Shown in pieces: positions 26,472 through 37,300 of a stretch of DNA of 64,000 bases; position 1 is the stretch's first letter, and the number at the start of each line of letters is the position of its first letter. Source of the stretch: SB21 sp964415295 (GTDB taxonomy: Bacteria > CLD3 > SB21); NCBI GenBank assembly GCA_964415295.1, contig CAYPYN010000006.1, positions 186,001 through 250,000 of the forward strand, given 5' to 3'. The notes below the pieces were generated by a model. That model was given only the letters and a program-made list of their open reading frames with translations. It did not search any database and was not told the DNA's origin. The translations under genes were made by a program, and so were the position numbers.

Positions 26472-27680
26472 ATGAACATTCTTTATGTACATTCAACGCC
26501 TTTGGATTCAGAAAAGGCCAACCTGGTTCAGGTTCTCAATATGTGTCACGCATTTTGCCGGGTCGGGAACAAAGTGACGCTCATTACGAGGCGATCGGAG
26601 AACCGCGACTGTGACAGCGTGCCTTTCGTTGTATCCCGGTTTGGTATAGATGTTCCGTTTGAGACGCTTTTTTTTGAAGGCGGTTTTTCCATCATGGGCC
26701 GACTGAAGGAGATCGGCGCGCTTTTCAGCAATGTCAAAGATCTTATACGTGAAGAGCTGTCAAAAAAGAAATACGATATCATATTTATCCGGGCGCCGAT
26801 CTTCATGCCATTCGTCAAAAGCATGGGCGTACCCGTGATTTATGAACTTCACAACGATACGATACATTATGATTCCAAGATATTGAATTGGTTCTGGGAA
26901 CGTATGTTTCTTTCCTATACGCATAAGGGTTATATACAAAAGGTCGTCGTGATCAGTGAAGCCCTCAAGGATATATGGATCCGGAAAGGCATCGGCACAA
27001 AATCCCCATTGGTTTATCACGACGGATTCAACCCGTCCCACTATCAGGATGGACTAAGCATAGACGATGCGAGGAAATCGTTGGGATTGCGAAACGATAG
27101 ACCGATCGTCATGTATACCGGAAGCCTGTACAGGGACCGTGGGATAGAGCTCATCATCGAAGCGGCCTCAAAGATAAAGGATGCGATGTTCTATATCGTG
27201 GGCGGGCCTGAAGACCGCGTCAAACACTACCGGCAACTGGCGGAACGACAGGGTCTTGAGCACATAGTTTTTGTTGGCCGTGTGAATCAGAAAGATGTAA
27301 GCCGATATCTTTTTGCAGCCGATGTCCTTCTTCTGATCTTTACCGATGCCGTTCCAACGATCGATTATTGCTCTCCGCTCAAGATGTTCGAATACATGGC
27401 ATCCGGAAGAACGATCCTGGCACATGCATTTCCGACGATCAAGGAAGTTCTGAGCGACGGTCAGAACGCGGTTTTCTCCGATCCGGGAGATCCCGACGAT
27501 TTTGTTGATAAACTCAGGAGCGCTCTTGGTGCAGGCAAACAATTGGGAGACAATGCCCGAAAAGCCGCTTTTGAAAAGTATACTTGGGAAAAGAGGGCTG
27601 AACGTATCATTCAGTATCTCAACGAGCCGGCGCCGCATGTAAAATTGTCCGATAAATCTAAGGCAGAGGTGTCTTCATGA
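26472..27680 (+). CDS. Glycosyltransferase family 4 (GT-B)
   Basis: A 402-residue GT4-type glycosyltransferase. It starts with NILYVHSTPLDSEKANLVQV, an N-terminal acceptor domain with a glycine-poor first loop. The donor domain then shows VMYTGSLYRDRGIELII, FVGRVNQKDVSRYL and SPLKMFEYMASGRTILA (around 300-316), which is the E-x7 donor-binding segment in SPLKxFEYMA form. The end overlaps the next start by ATGA. Linkage and donor are unknown. Confidence 0.88.
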   Translation: MNILYVHSTPLDSEKANLVQVLNMCHAFCRVGNKVTLITRRSENRDCDSVPFVVSRFGIDVPFETLFFEGGFSIMGRLKEIGALFSNVKDLIREELSKKKYDIIFIRAPIFMPFVKSMGVPVIYELHNDTIHYDSKILNWFWERMFLSYTHKGYIQKVVVISEALKDIWIRKGIGTKSPLVYHDGFNPSHYQDGLSIDDARKSLGLRNDRPIVMYTGSLYRDRGIELIIEAASKIKDAMFYIVGGPEDRVKHYRQLAERQGLEHIVFVGRVNQKDVSRYLFAADVLLLIFTDAVPTIDYCSPLKMFEYMASGRTILAHAFPTIKEVLSDGQNAVFSDPGDPDDFVDKLRSALGAGKQLGDNARKAAFEKYTWEKRAERIIQYLNEPAPHVKLSDKSKAEVSS

Positions 27681-28876
27681 AGGTGGCCCTGGTCGGGAAT
27701 ATGAACAACAACTTTTTTTCGTTGATGCGCTATTTCAGGGATCTGGGAGTGGATGCCCATTTACTGATGTTTTCCGATGAAACAGCACATTTCCTGCCTG
27801 AGAACGATACATGGCAGATTGATCGTTGGAAACCTTATATCAGGACTCTGGATTTAGAAAACACCGAATGGGGTTTGATCACCACACCGGCTGAAAAAGT
27901 GAAAAAAGCCTTAGTGGGCTATGATGCGTACATTGGCTGCGGGATTACCCCGGCCTATTTCTATCGGGCCGGGCTGCGGCTTGATATGTTCATTCCTTAT
28001 GCTTACGGCATCGAATTTTACGGATACCACAAAGTCAATCTGAGACGTCCCTGGAGGGAAATGGCATTTCAGGCCGCGAAATTTTGGCAGGAGCGCGGTA
28101 TGAAATTTCGTACCGATCATATTATAACATGTGATAAGACTCCGTATAACCGTCGGGTCTTCAGGAAGTTGGGTATCGAACCTGTATGGCTGCCAACGCC
28201 GATGGTCTATAACCGGGAAGAAATAAGAGAGGATAGCCTATCGCCACGGCTGAAGGAGGCGGTCGCTTTATTTAAAGAACGCGACGTCGTACTTTTCTCG
28301 CATGTGTCGCACAAGTGGAAGAAGATTCCAAGGGATTGGAATAACATAAGCATTAAGAGTAATGATGTTCTTATAAGAGGATTTGCAGAATTTGTCATGA
28401 CAAAAACCTCGCAATCACCGTTGATGGTTCTGATAGAATACGGATATGACGTAATGCATTCCAAAACGTTGATTAAGGAACTCGGAATAGAAGACCGTGT
28501 GTACTGGCTTCCTTTGCTTAGCCGAAAGGAGATCATGTACTTGCTAGAGTATGTGGACCTTGGAGGAGCGGAATTGGGCGGCGTCATGTGGGGCGGCACC
28601 GGTTGGGAATTTTTATCCAAAGGCGTTCCATTTTTTCAAAACCTTGAAATGACCGAAGAAGGTTTTCTTGAAATGACGGGTGCGCCGATGCCCCCCTTTC
28701 TTAACGTAAAAAAAGAATCTGAGATTTGTAATACAATGATCGATTTTGTCAGACATCAGGATATCTACAAAAAGATCGGACACGATCTTAAGATATGGTT
28801 TGATAAGTACAATGGGATTTCTCTGACACAGAAATTTAATGAACTCTTGATGCACTCTGACAATTTAAACCAATAA
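27677..28876 (+). CDS. Putative GT-B glycosyltransferase, family not recognised
   Basis: A 399-residue cytosolic protein, translationally coupled to the preceding GT4 gene (ATGA). MKVALVGNMNNNFFSLMRYFRDLGVDA-like opening and VLFSHVSHKW, LIEYGYDV, WLPLLSRKEIMYLLEYVDLG and GGTGWEFLSKGVPFF are consistent with a GT-B fold: a C-terminal Rossmann domain whose last motif sits where nucleotide-sugar transferases bind the donor. No clear E-x7-E. The call rests on fold-like order and on position between two transferase or sugar-modifying genes. Confidence 0.55.
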   Translation: MKVALVGNMNNNFFSLMRYFRDLGVDAHLLMFSDETAHFLPENDTWQIDRWKPYIRTLDLENTEWGLITTPAEKVKKALVGYDAYIGCGITPAYFYRAGLRLDMFIPYAYGIEFYGYHKVNLRRPWREMAFQAAKFWQERGMKFRTDHIITCDKTPYNRRVFRKLGIEPVWLPTPMVYNREEIREDSLSPRLKEAVALFKERDVVLFSHVSHKWKKIPRDWNNISIKSNDVLIRGFAEFVMTKTSQSPLMVLIEYGYDVMHSKTLIKELGIEDRVYWLPLLSRKEIMYLLEYVDLGGAELGGVMWGGTGWEFLSKGVPFFQNLEMTEEGFLEMTGAPMPPFLNVKKESEICNTMIDFVRHQDIYKKIGHDLKIWFDKYNGISLTQKFNELLMHSDNLNQ

Positions 28877-28899
28877 CCCGATCCCTTTAAGGATACGAA

Positions 28900-29799
28900 A
28901 TGAAAAAGAAAATCTATATAGCCGGTTGTGGCGGAATGCTCGGAGAGGCATTTTATAAGCAGTTCGGTTCAGACTATGAACTTGCTTGTTCCGATATTGA
29001 TGTTAATGAATCATGGCTTTCCTATCTTGATTTTCGCGATCTGGACTCTTACCGAGCCCAAGTTCGCAAATTCCGCCCGGATTATCTCTTTCACCTCGGT
29101 GCCTATACCGATTTGGAATTTTGCGAGACCCATGCTGACGATACATACAGAACCAATACGATGTCCGTAGAGAACGCGGTTTACATTGCCAATGAGTTAG
29201 ACATTCCGCTTCTTTATATCAGTACGGCCGGAATCTTTGACGGCAAGAAGGAGGTATACGACGACTGGGAGATGCCCAATCCGTTGGGTCATTATGCCAG
29301 ATCCAAATATGCCGGAGAGGTTTTTGTGGAAAAAAATGCGAAGACTTATTTAGTATGCAGGGCCGGTTGGATGATGGGCGCAGGTCCGAAAAAGGACAAG
29401 AAGTTCATACAAAAGATAATGAAGCAGTTAAAAGCGGGCAAAACGGAACTGTACATTGTCAACGATAAAGACGGTACGCCAACTTATACGCACGACTTTG
29501 CCAAGAATGTCAAACTTCTGGTGGAGAAAGAGTATTGGGGGTTATACAACATGGTTTGCGGAGGAGTCACAAGCCGGCTCGAAGTTGCGACAGAGCTTGT
29601 GAATATCTTAGGGTTATCATCCAAGATCAAGATCACGCCCGTTTCGTCGGACCATTTCAAAAAAGAATATTTCGCAGAACGCCCTCCATGTGAGCGTTTG
29701 ATCAACAAAAAACTTGAGCTCCGGCAGGTCAATATAATGCGTGATTGGCGAGTGGCCCTTGAAGAATACCTTAAGGAATACTATCAGAATTATCTCTGA
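28900..29799 (+). CDS. rfbD: RmlD-like dTDP-4-dehydrorhamnose reductase family SDR
   Basis: RmlD_sub_bind family reductase, 299 residues. The cofactor loop GCGGMLGE is at 9-16, FHLGAYTDLEFCE matches the RmlD segment AAYTAVDKAE, TAGIFDG replaces TDYVFDG, and the catalytic pair is Y132xxxK136. It would reduce a 4-keto-6-deoxyhexose. RmlA, RmlB and RmlC are not in the window, so it either relies on copies elsewhere or acts on another 4-keto sugar, such as the GDP-linked product of Gmd (an Rmd-like role). Confidence 0.8.
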   Translation: MKKKIYIAGCGGMLGEAFYKQFGSDYELACSDIDVNESWLSYLDFRDLDSYRAQVRKFRPDYLFHLGAYTDLEFCETHADDTYRTNTMSVENAVYIANELDIPLLYISTAGIFDGKKEVYDDWEMPNPLGHYARSKYAGEVFVEKNAKTYLVCRAGWMMGAGPKKDKKFIQKIMKQLKAGKTELYIVNDKDGTPTYTHDFAKNVKLLVEKEYWGLYNMVCGGVTSRLEVATELVNILGLSSKIKITPVSSDHFKKEYFAERPPCERLINKKLELRQVNIMRDWRVALEEYLKEYYQNYL

Positions 29800-29805
29800 T
29801 TTTTT

Positions 29806-30897
29806 ATGAAAAAAAAAAGGATTGTCATTATAGGTTCAAGAGGCATTCCTGCCTCTTACGGAGGTTTTGAAACGTCGATCGAAGAAACATCCGTGAAGTT
29901 GGTGCAATATGGTTACGAAGTGGAAGTGCATTGCCGGAGCCACCATTATGAAGATCAACCGGTGGTGTACCGCGGTATACGGCTCAGGTACCTACCTTCG
30001 ATAAAACACAAATCGTTTGATACCATTACGCACACTTTATTATCCACACTGCTCATGTTCTTTATACCGGTGGATTTTATATTTCTCTACGGTGTCGGTA
30101 ATTCTATATGGTTACCTATACTGAGGCTGAGAGGTGTTCCGATCATTGCGGTTGTGGACGGCGCCGATTGGGAGCGCGCCAAATGGAATATTCTAGCCAA
30201 GGCTTACCTTAGGGCCAACAGGAAATTTGCGGTGGTTTTTGCCGATCATTATGTCGTGGACAATGAGGTATTGGCCGCCGATTATGAAAAACGATTTGGT
30301 ATTCCGGCAGTCTATATACCGTACGGAACCAGCGCTCCGTCACCCGTAAACCCTTCGGTTCTCAAACGTTTTGGACTGGAGGAAAAAAACTATGTCCTAT
30401 TTGTCGGACGGTTCGTCAAGGAAAAAGGTGTTGATCTCCTGATTCGGGCCTTTGAGAAATGTTCATCTTCTTGCAAACTGGTGATTGTCGGTGGCAACGA
30501 CCTTGACAAAAAATACGTTGAAAGTCTGCAAGAAACCAAGGACCCCCGTATTATATTTACCGGTCTTCTGTACGGCCCCGAATATGAATCCCTTCTGCAA
30601 AAAGCGCTCTTTTATGTTTCCGCTTCTTTGTTGGAGGGAACCTCTCCATCCCTTCTCAACGCCATGGCCTTAAATGGTTTTGCTCTGGTCAGTGATCTGC
30701 CCGAAAACCTGGAGGTGCTCAAAGGGTCTTGCGCAACTTTTGAAACAGGCAATGTCAGGCAATTAACTGAAAAGCTGGACTATTTCATTACTTCTAAAGA
30801 AACTATAGAAAAAGAACGAAGCAAAACGAAATATATCGTCGAAAGATACTATACATGGGACGGGATCACACAGAAATATCTTAAACTTTTGCTTTGA
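29806..30897 (+). CDS. DUF1972/GT4 glycosyltransferase (rhamnosyltransferase-like)
   Basis: A 363-residue GT4 transferase with a DUF1972 N-terminal domain. IIGSRGIPASYGGFETSIEE is the family's hallmark, found in rhamnosyl- and related transferases such as RgpA-like enzymes. The donor domain has YVLFVGRFVKEKGVDLL and LEGTSPSLLNAMALNG (around 272-287). It begins 6 bases after the RmlD-like gene, and a 6-deoxyhexose donor would fit that neighbour. Six leading basic residues, MKKKKR-like, precede the first strand. Confidence 0.87.
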   Translation: MKKKRIVIIGSRGIPASYGGFETSIEETSVKLVQYGYEVEVHCRSHHYEDQPVVYRGIRLRYLPSIKHKSFDTITHTLLSTLLMFFIPVDFIFLYGVGNSIWLPILRLRGVPIIAVVDGADWERAKWNILAKAYLRANRKFAVVFADHYVVDNEVLAADYEKRFGIPAVYIPYGTSAPSPVNPSVLKRFGLEEKNYVLFVGRFVKEKGVDLLIRAFEKCSSSCKLVIVGGNDLDKKYVESLQETKDPRIIFTGLLYGPEYESLLQKALFYVSASLLEGTSPSLLNAMALNGFALVSDLPENLEVLKGSCATFETGNVRQLTEKLDYFITSKETIEKERSKTKYIVERYYTWDGITQKYLKLLL

Positions 30898-30921
30898 ACA
30901 TCAAATTATCAAAGATCAGTT

Positions 30922-32193
30922 ATGAAAATCCTTCTTATAAATTACCGTTTTTACGAGGCCGGCGGTGCCGAGCGTTATCTGTTCAACGTATCAGACCTGC
31001 TCGAGAAAAAAGGACATACCGTAATCCCATTCTCTCTTCGCTTCAACATGAACCGCCCTTCGCCGTATGAGCAATATTTTGCCGATCCTCCCGGCGGCGA
31101 TGAGGGCAGTTTCTACTACAAGGATGTGAAAAAGAACGTCGGGTCCGTTATGTCGCTTCTAGGACGGCAGTTCTATAGTAAGCATGTGTATGACCGGCTG
31201 ATCCGATTGATACGGGATACCAAACCCGATGTTGCTTATGTACTGCACTTTCTGCACAAAATGTCCCCTTCGGTGATCGATGCCTGTGCCGATCAGGGCG
31301 TTCCAGTCGTCGTCCGGCTTTCAGATTATGGTCTTATATGTCCGAAGAATATTTTCTATCGGAATGATACGGTCTGTGAATTATGTCAAACCAATCTGTT
31401 GAACAGTGTACGATATGGTTGTGTTCAGGGCTCAAAAGTTTTAAGCGCGGTCAATTATCTCGCGTATCAATTTCACTATATACGCGGTCTGCCGGAGAAA
31501 ATACGCGCTTTAGTATGTCCGTCTGAATTCATGCTGCAAAGATTTAAAGTTAACCGGGAGTTCCGCGGTGTGTCGTCTGTACATATTCCAACTTTCGTGC
31601 ATCCTACCTTGTTTGACATGGGAAAGAACCAGGATCTTATCCGTAAAAACAAACATATAGTATATTGGGGTCGCATTTCCCATGACAAGGGTATAGGTGT
31701 CGTTCTGGAATCCATGAAACTTCTGTCGGATCAGGGATATGAATTCTCACTGGACCTGATTGGTCAGGGAAGTCCGGACTATATAAACCGGGTACAAGAC
31801 TTTGTCGAGAGGGAAAAGCTGAACCATGTGACTCTAATTCCGTACCTGAATTCCAATGAACTTTTTAAGAAGGTTCAATCGGCAGAAGTCGCACTGGTTC
31901 CTTCGATTTGGTATGATAATATGCCGAATAGTTTGTTGGAAGCCCAGGCGTTAGGTATCCCGGTTATTGCTTCAAATCTTGGAAGCCTGCCAGAGATGAT
32001 AGAGGACGGCAGGAACGGTTTTCTTTTTGATGCCGGAGATGCTGAAAGTTTGGCCGCAACCATAAGAAAATTTTTTAGTGATGCGTCAAAACAAAAAAGT
32101 ATGAATATTGATTCTCATAGAATGGCGATTGAAAGGTATCACCCGGAAATTCATTATAAGAAGCTCATGGCATTGATGGAGAGTACTTTATGA
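30922..32193 (+). CDS. Glycosyltransferase family 4 with four-cysteine insert
   Basis: A 423-residue GT4 transferase. The N-terminal domain opens INYRFYEAGGAERYLFNVS with the typical GGAE acceptor loop. A short insert carries C140, C152, C155 and C167 in DYGLICPKN and VCELCQTN and YGCVQGS, a probable metal-binding loop seen in a subset of GT4 proteins. The donor domain has VYWGRISHDKGIGVVLE and PSIWYDNMPNSLLEAQALGIPV (quoted in part; around 329-350). The end overlaps the acetyltransferase start by ATGA. Confidence 0.88.
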   Translation: MKILLINYRFYEAGGAERYLFNVSDLLEKKGHTVIPFSLRFNMNRPSPYEQYFADPPGGDEGSFYYKDVKKNVGSVMSLLGRQFYSKHVYDRLIRLIRDTKPDVAYVLHFLHKMSPSVIDACADQGVPVVVRLSDYGLICPKNIFYRNDTVCELCQTNLLNSVRYGCVQGSKVLSAVNYLAYQFHYIRGLPEKIRALVCPSEFMLQRFKVNREFRGVSSVHIPTFVHPTLFDMGKNQDLIRKNKHIVYWGRISHDKGIGVVLESMKLLSDQGYEFSLDLIGQGSPDYINRVQDFVEREKLNHVTLIPYLNSNELFKKVQSAEVALVPSIWYDNMPNSLLEAQALGIPVIASNLGSLPEMIEDGRNGFLFDAGDAESLAATIRKFFSDASKQKSMNIDSHRMAIERYHPEIHYKKLMALMESTL

Positions 32194-32882
32194 AAATAAT
32201 GGATCGCATTATTCAAGGTCTCGGAAAGCCGGGATATACCATTGACCGGTCTGTCGGAGCCCGGGGTCTTTGGCTTATCATCACTGAAAAAGGCATGGCC
32301 GTTCTTCGAGGATTTTATTATCGACTATTCTTCAGATCCGTAGACGGAATTTTATTCGTGGGAAAAAACTGTACGATACGGCATGCTTATAATATCACGG
32401 CTGGAAGGACTTTAACAATAGAAGGCGGAGTGCATATTAACGCACTATGCAAAGGAGGCATACGGATCGGTGCCAATGTTACCATAAAACGTAATACGAT
32501 CGTTGAGTGTACGGGAGTAATTCAGGAACTCGGTGAATCACTGACGATTGGGGACCATGTCGGTATCAGCCAAAATTGTTTTATACAAGTGAGAGGACCC
32601 GTAGTGATTGGTTCCAAAGTCATGTTCGGTCCGGGAGTTTCAATATTCTCAGAAAATCATGGCTTCGAAAACAACGATATGCCCATGATAACCCAACCCA
32701 CCACGCGCAGAGGGGTCACAATCGGCAGTGACGTATGGATCGGTTCCAATAGTACGATCTTGGATGGGGTGAACATAGGCGATGGTTCAGTGATCGGCGC
32801 TAATAGTGTGGTTACGGAGTCGGTTCCGCCTTACTCTATCGCTGTAGGGGCTCCGGCCCGGGTCATCAAAAAAAGGGCATAA
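32190..32882 (+). CDS. Hexapeptide-repeat acyltransferase
   Basis: A 230-residue left-handed beta-helix acyltransferase of the CysE/LacA/NodL/CatB group. Repeats begin near 55. SENHGFEN holds the conserved catalytic histidine region, then IGSDVWIGSNSTILDGVNIG, DGSVIGANSVV and VAVGAPARVIKK-like VGAPARVIKKR close the helix. It probably O-acetylates a sugar of the repeat unit using acetyl-CoA. About 45 residues before the helix form an N-terminal extension. It is coupled by ATGA to the preceding glycosyltransferase; an alternative ATG lies three codons downstream. Confidence 0.85.
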   Translation: MKIMDRIIQGLGKPGYTIDRSVGARGLWLIITEKGMAVLRGFYYRLFFRSVDGILFVGKNCTIRHAYNITAGRTLTIEGGVHINALCKGGIRIGANVTIKRNTIVECTGVIQELGESLTIGDHVGISQNCFIQVRGPVVIGSKVMFGPGVSIFSENHGFENNDMPMITQPTTRRGVTIGSDVWIGSNSTILDGVNIGDGSVIGANSVVTESVPPYSIAVGAPARVIKKRA

Positions 32883-32886
32883 TTCC

Positions 32887-34167
32887 ATGCACAAGGAGAA
32901 TGTGCCGCCGGAGAATTATCGTCCCGTATATACTGACAAATGGGCCGGCCACCTTTATTTTTTCATTCTTTCGGTCTATGCTTACGGAAATTTTGTTTAT
33001 GAGATTTTTCCGGATCTGACCTTTCATATCAGTGTGATCCGCGCCTTATGCGATGCGCTGTTTCTGGTTGTTGGCGTTAAATTTTTCTTTCGAAATGAAA
33101 ATACCTTCCTACGATACCTCATCGCCGCCTTTATATTAATTTCCACTGTGACTTATAAACTAAACGCATCACTGATCGATTTCAGAACTCATCTCAACGG
33201 CCTTCGCGAACCGCTTATGTTGATGACTTCTCTGGCGGTACTTACTTCAGTTTTTAAATCAACTTCATGCCCCAAGTTCATCAAGAAAATGAACCGGTTT
33301 TTGCTGGTATTCCTAATTATTCAAGTTCCAGTAGCCGTCTATCAGTTCTTACAATACGGCGCTGGCGATCTGGTGGGGGGAACCTTCTCGGACGGCGGGA
33401 GCGGCATGCTTTCCCAGCTGATTTTTTTGGGTGTATATTATTTCATTTTGGTCCGTGCGGCGAGACCTAACGGAGTAGGATTCCGCCTTGAAAAGGCCGT
33501 GCCGTATCTTTTGCTGTTTATACCCGTTTTTATCAATCAAACCAAGATCAGTTTCATTTTCTTTGCGGTTTTGGCGATACTCCAAATCAGGATCCAGCTT
33601 AATCTGGTCAAAGTGCTGCTGACCGCGGTGTCCGGAATGATCGTACTCTTTCTTTTTGTAAGGATCCTTGCCGTCACCACCGAGATCGATCTGGCCGACT
33701 ATCTCGATCCGGATAACATTGAAAAGGATTTTTTCAGCGATTGGACCGAAGCGGAGGATATAACCCGTTTTGGAAAAGTCGTTCTTGCCTACGATCTTTT
33801 TGAAAATGAACCAATCAAACACGTTTGGGGGGCGGGATACGGTCTCATGAAAGGTAAGACGGTTATGGAGACGTCGGAAGCCGGAAGGGATATGGAGCGT
33901 TTGTATTATGGTTCCAGGATCCAGTTCTTTACGGCTTATTTGCAGGGCGGGCTCGTTTTTGCGGTGCTCCTGCTGATCCTGAATTTCTATTACTTTAGCA
34001 GATCTAAGAACACCGGCCATCGGTACAATTTCGTGCGGTACAAAACGTTTGCCTTCTTTTTGTTCGTTACATTGTGGTTTTACAACGACGCTTTGTTAGT
34101 AACGTATTTTAGTTTGATAGCCTCGTATTTCCTCGTATTTACAAAATATGGTGAACTGCAGTCGTAA
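32887..34167 (+). CDS. Wzy-like O-antigen polymerase/ligase family protein
   Basis: A 426-residue polytopic membrane protein with about 10-12 predicted helices and one large extracytoplasmic loop between about residues 265 and 350, the topology of Wzy/WaaL proteins. The large loop contains GAGYGLMKG and an arginine-rich segment, as expected for the Wzy_C-like loop. It starts five bases after the acetyltransferase. With Wzx, Wzz and the initiating transferase also here, this is the best polymerase candidate. Primary sequence in this family is poorly conserved, so the call depends on topology and context. Confidence 0.72.
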   Translation: MHKENVPPENYRPVYTDKWAGHLYFFILSVYAYGNFVYEIFPDLTFHISVIRALCDALFLVVGVKFFFRNENTFLRYLIAAFILISTVTYKLNASLIDFRTHLNGLREPLMLMTSLAVLTSVFKSTSCPKFIKKMNRFLLVFLIIQVPVAVYQFLQYGAGDLVGGTFSDGGSGMLSQLIFLGVYYFILVRAARPNGVGFRLEKAVPYLLLFIPVFINQTKISFIFFAVLAILQIRIQLNLVKVLLTAVSGMIVLFLFVRILAVTTEIDLADYLDPDNIEKDFFSDWTEAEDITRFGKVVLAYDLFENEPIKHVWGAGYGLMKGKTVMETSEAGRDMERLYYGSRIQFFTAYLQGGLVFAVLLLILNFYYFSRSKNTGHRYNFVRYKTFAFFLFVTLWFYNDALLVTYFSLIASYFLVFTKYGELQS

Positions 34168-34210
34168 TACTGCGGTTTCGAGACAATCCCCGTTCAAACG
34201 AGCTGACGTC

Positions 34211-34229
34211 AAAACCGTCCACGGTTTTT
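34211..34229 (+). terminator. Weak hairpin after the wzy-like gene
   Basis: AAAACCG and CGGTTTT form a 7-bp stem around a TCCA loop at 34211-34228, with one further T before the run breaks. It lies 44 bp after the polymerase stop in a 216-bp gap, so it may end the long polysaccharide transcript, but the U-tract is poor. Confidence 0.35.
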
Positions 34230-34383
34230 CGGTCAACAAATCTTCTTGCCATTACGCAAGCCTGTAAAACCAATGCCTTGGCCTGGCACTAAGTTTGATC
34301 TTTATAACTCACCAACGGCTCATTTTTCTATACCATCGCCTCCAAAAAATCATATATTACCGTTACATCAAAGTAAGGAACGA

Positions 34384-37300
34384 ATGCTTAGATCACTCAT
34401 AAAAATCGTGCTTTTGATTTTTGCGTCGGCGTCGGTCACAAGTGCACAGACAAACAACTATACTTGGCAAAGAGTAACTTCACGGGCTCCTTTTTTGGAA
34501 CGTGACGGGGCCGGCATTATCGCTTTCAACTCAAAAATGTGGCTTCTTGGCGGCTGGAATCCGTTTGAGTTCAAACCCAACGGAGTCACCAACGAGATTT
34601 GGTCTTCGACCGACGGTTATGTGTGGAATTTCGAAGGTAGTGCACCATGGAGCCCCAGGCATTTGCACGGGAGGGTGGTCTTTCAGGACAAAATATGGAT
34701 TATTTGCGGAGATTATAATGACGGTACTTATAAGAACGACGTTTGGAATTCGCCGGACGGAGTCAATTGGACCAAGGTAATTGACAATGCTCCGTGGGGA
34801 GGCCGGGTAAGTGCATACGTTGCCGTTTTCAATAACAAAATATGGCTGATGGGTGGCGAACAAGCATCAGTCTTGGGCGATACGGCTTACAATGATATCT
34901 GGAATTCCGATGATGGGATAAACTGGCAAAGAGTGGTATCGGAAGCTCCATGGGCTCCGAGAGCCATGATACTCGGATCTGCCGTTCTGAATAACAGAAT
35001 ATGGATTTACGGCGGAGGAACGTACACGACGTCCCAAAAATCTTTTAATGATGTTTGGTCTTCCTCCGACGGGATTTCATGGGATAGCATAAACGCTTCA
35101 CCTCCGTGGCGGGAAAGGCTTTTTGTTAACATCGCTGCCTTCGATAATAAATTATGGGTCTTGGACGGATACAACAATGGCGATCTCAACGATGTTTGGT
35201 ATTCTTCGGATGGATCAACATGGAATCAACTGTCCAATACTCCTTGGCCGGCTCGACATGCCGCCAGTGTGGTTGTGTTTGATAGCTCACTGTGGATCAC
35301 AGCAGGTCGATTATGGAATGATGTATGGAGGCTGAAACCCAGTACTTTGGTCATGACTTCTCCTGCCGGCGGCTCTGTCAAAGCAGACACAGTTGTATTG
35401 ATACAATGGGAATCATTGCTCGGCGGTTCAATCTCGCTGGACTACAGCAGAGGTAACAGCAACGAGTGGATGAGCATCGCATCCGGTATTCCGGTATTAC
35501 AGAAAAATTACACCTGGCACAGATCCTTGAATGATTCTGTACAAATCAGGTTGAGGATTCGAAGTGACAGTGACACCTCCGTTTTTGATATAGTCAATAT
35601 AAGGTTTGAAGAAATTCGCCTTTCACAAGGATTATCGGCCTTTTATCCGCTCAACTCGAATACCATAGATGAGAGTGAAAATGGGCTTGATGGGACTAGC
35701 CAGAACCTTTCGTCGTCCACGGATCGCTTTGGAAATGCTTCCGGAGCAGTGTCTTTTGATGGTATATCCAGTATTGCCGTCTTGCCAGCCCAGAATTATA
35801 CTCCTTTTGATAGTGATTTTACAATTTCCTTTTGGGAGCAAGCAAACACCATCTCGCAGGCGACACCGTTGTCCATAGGCGATAATTTTGAGAATAACCT
35901 GGATATAGTTTTTAATACCGGGGGAATCGGTCTTTGGCCACTATGGAACGGTGGAGGAACGTACGGCATTAGGTCATTGACTTATCCGGGTCAATATACA
36001 AATAATCAGTGGCATCATGTTGTTCTTGCAAAACGCGATGAAAGAGTCATGCTTTTTGTGGACGGACGTTATCAATTGCAGACCGTGTACTCAGGAAGTA
36101 TTGGACAGTCTGACAATATTATTCTTGGACAAAGCTCGGCTTCATCGGATAGATGGACAGGTTCCATAGACGAAATAAGAATTTATGACAGATGCCTTAA
36201 TGATCAGGAAATTTCAGAAATTTATAATTTTGTAAATCACAGTCCGGTTCTTTCGTCAGAACCGGATACCTTTCTTACAGTTAACCAGCCTGTCGTTTTT
36301 TTGCTAAGAGTAGCTGATTCAGATACGTCTGTTTTTGACGATAAGCCCTCCGTCCAATTTTTAAATGGACCTTCCTGGCTTCAATTCGATTCGGTCACCG
36401 GAAATATTTATGGAATCCCAAAAATTTTTAATACCGGTGATACCGTGGTAGAATTGGGTTTTCAGGATTTGTATGGAAATAATTACATTAGAACACTATC
36501 ACTTAATATTTCGTATCCAAATACGCCTCCTTATTTTATCAATCTGCCGGATACCGTTGCCTATGAAGATTCTTTGTATAAGTGGGAAATCCATACCGGG
36601 GATCTCGAGGCAGCAACATATGGCGATCAAGTTCATTTCAAACTGATGGAGGGTCCGTCCTGGATTACATTAGACACAGTGAATGGCACACTAAGCGGCA
36701 CTCCGTCTGCGACCGACGTTGGTGATACGGCTTTGTTTGTAAGAATATACGACTGGACCATGGCTTACGAGGACAAGATATTTACCCTAAGTGTCAAGCA
36801 CATCAATCACCCACCCATTATCGAGACCGTGTCTTTGCCGGCAGCGTTTGAAGATAGTCTGTATTATTTCCGGATTTATGCTTCGGACAAAGACAGCCTA
36901 TTATTTGGCGACGTCATTAGATACCATCTTTCCGGTTCTCCGACCTGGTTAACCATGGACAGCGTCACGGGTGTTCTCAGCGGTTTACCCATGGCATGGG
37001 ATGTGGGGGATACCCTGGTTACTGTAGCAGCAACCGATGGAAAGGGCGGCGAATCCTTTAGAGTCTATGAAATTCGGGTAAATCATGTTAACCATGCACC
37101 GTATTGGGTGATAGTTTCTAAAGATACTATTGCCAAGGAAGATTCTGCGTATGCATCGCAAGTGTTTGCACGAGATCAGGATAGTCTCATGTTTGGAGAC
37201 TATTTACGTTACCGGATCCTGCAGGGACCCTTCTGGCTCACGCTTGACAGTGTGACAGGAACGCTAAGCGGAACACCGCCTAACAATACAGAAGGCGATA

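Noticed and set aside
33349..34020. 223-codon minus-strand frame opposite the wzy-like gene
   Set aside because: No recognisable domain or ribosome-binding site. The plus-strand frame has clear membrane helices and operon spacing.
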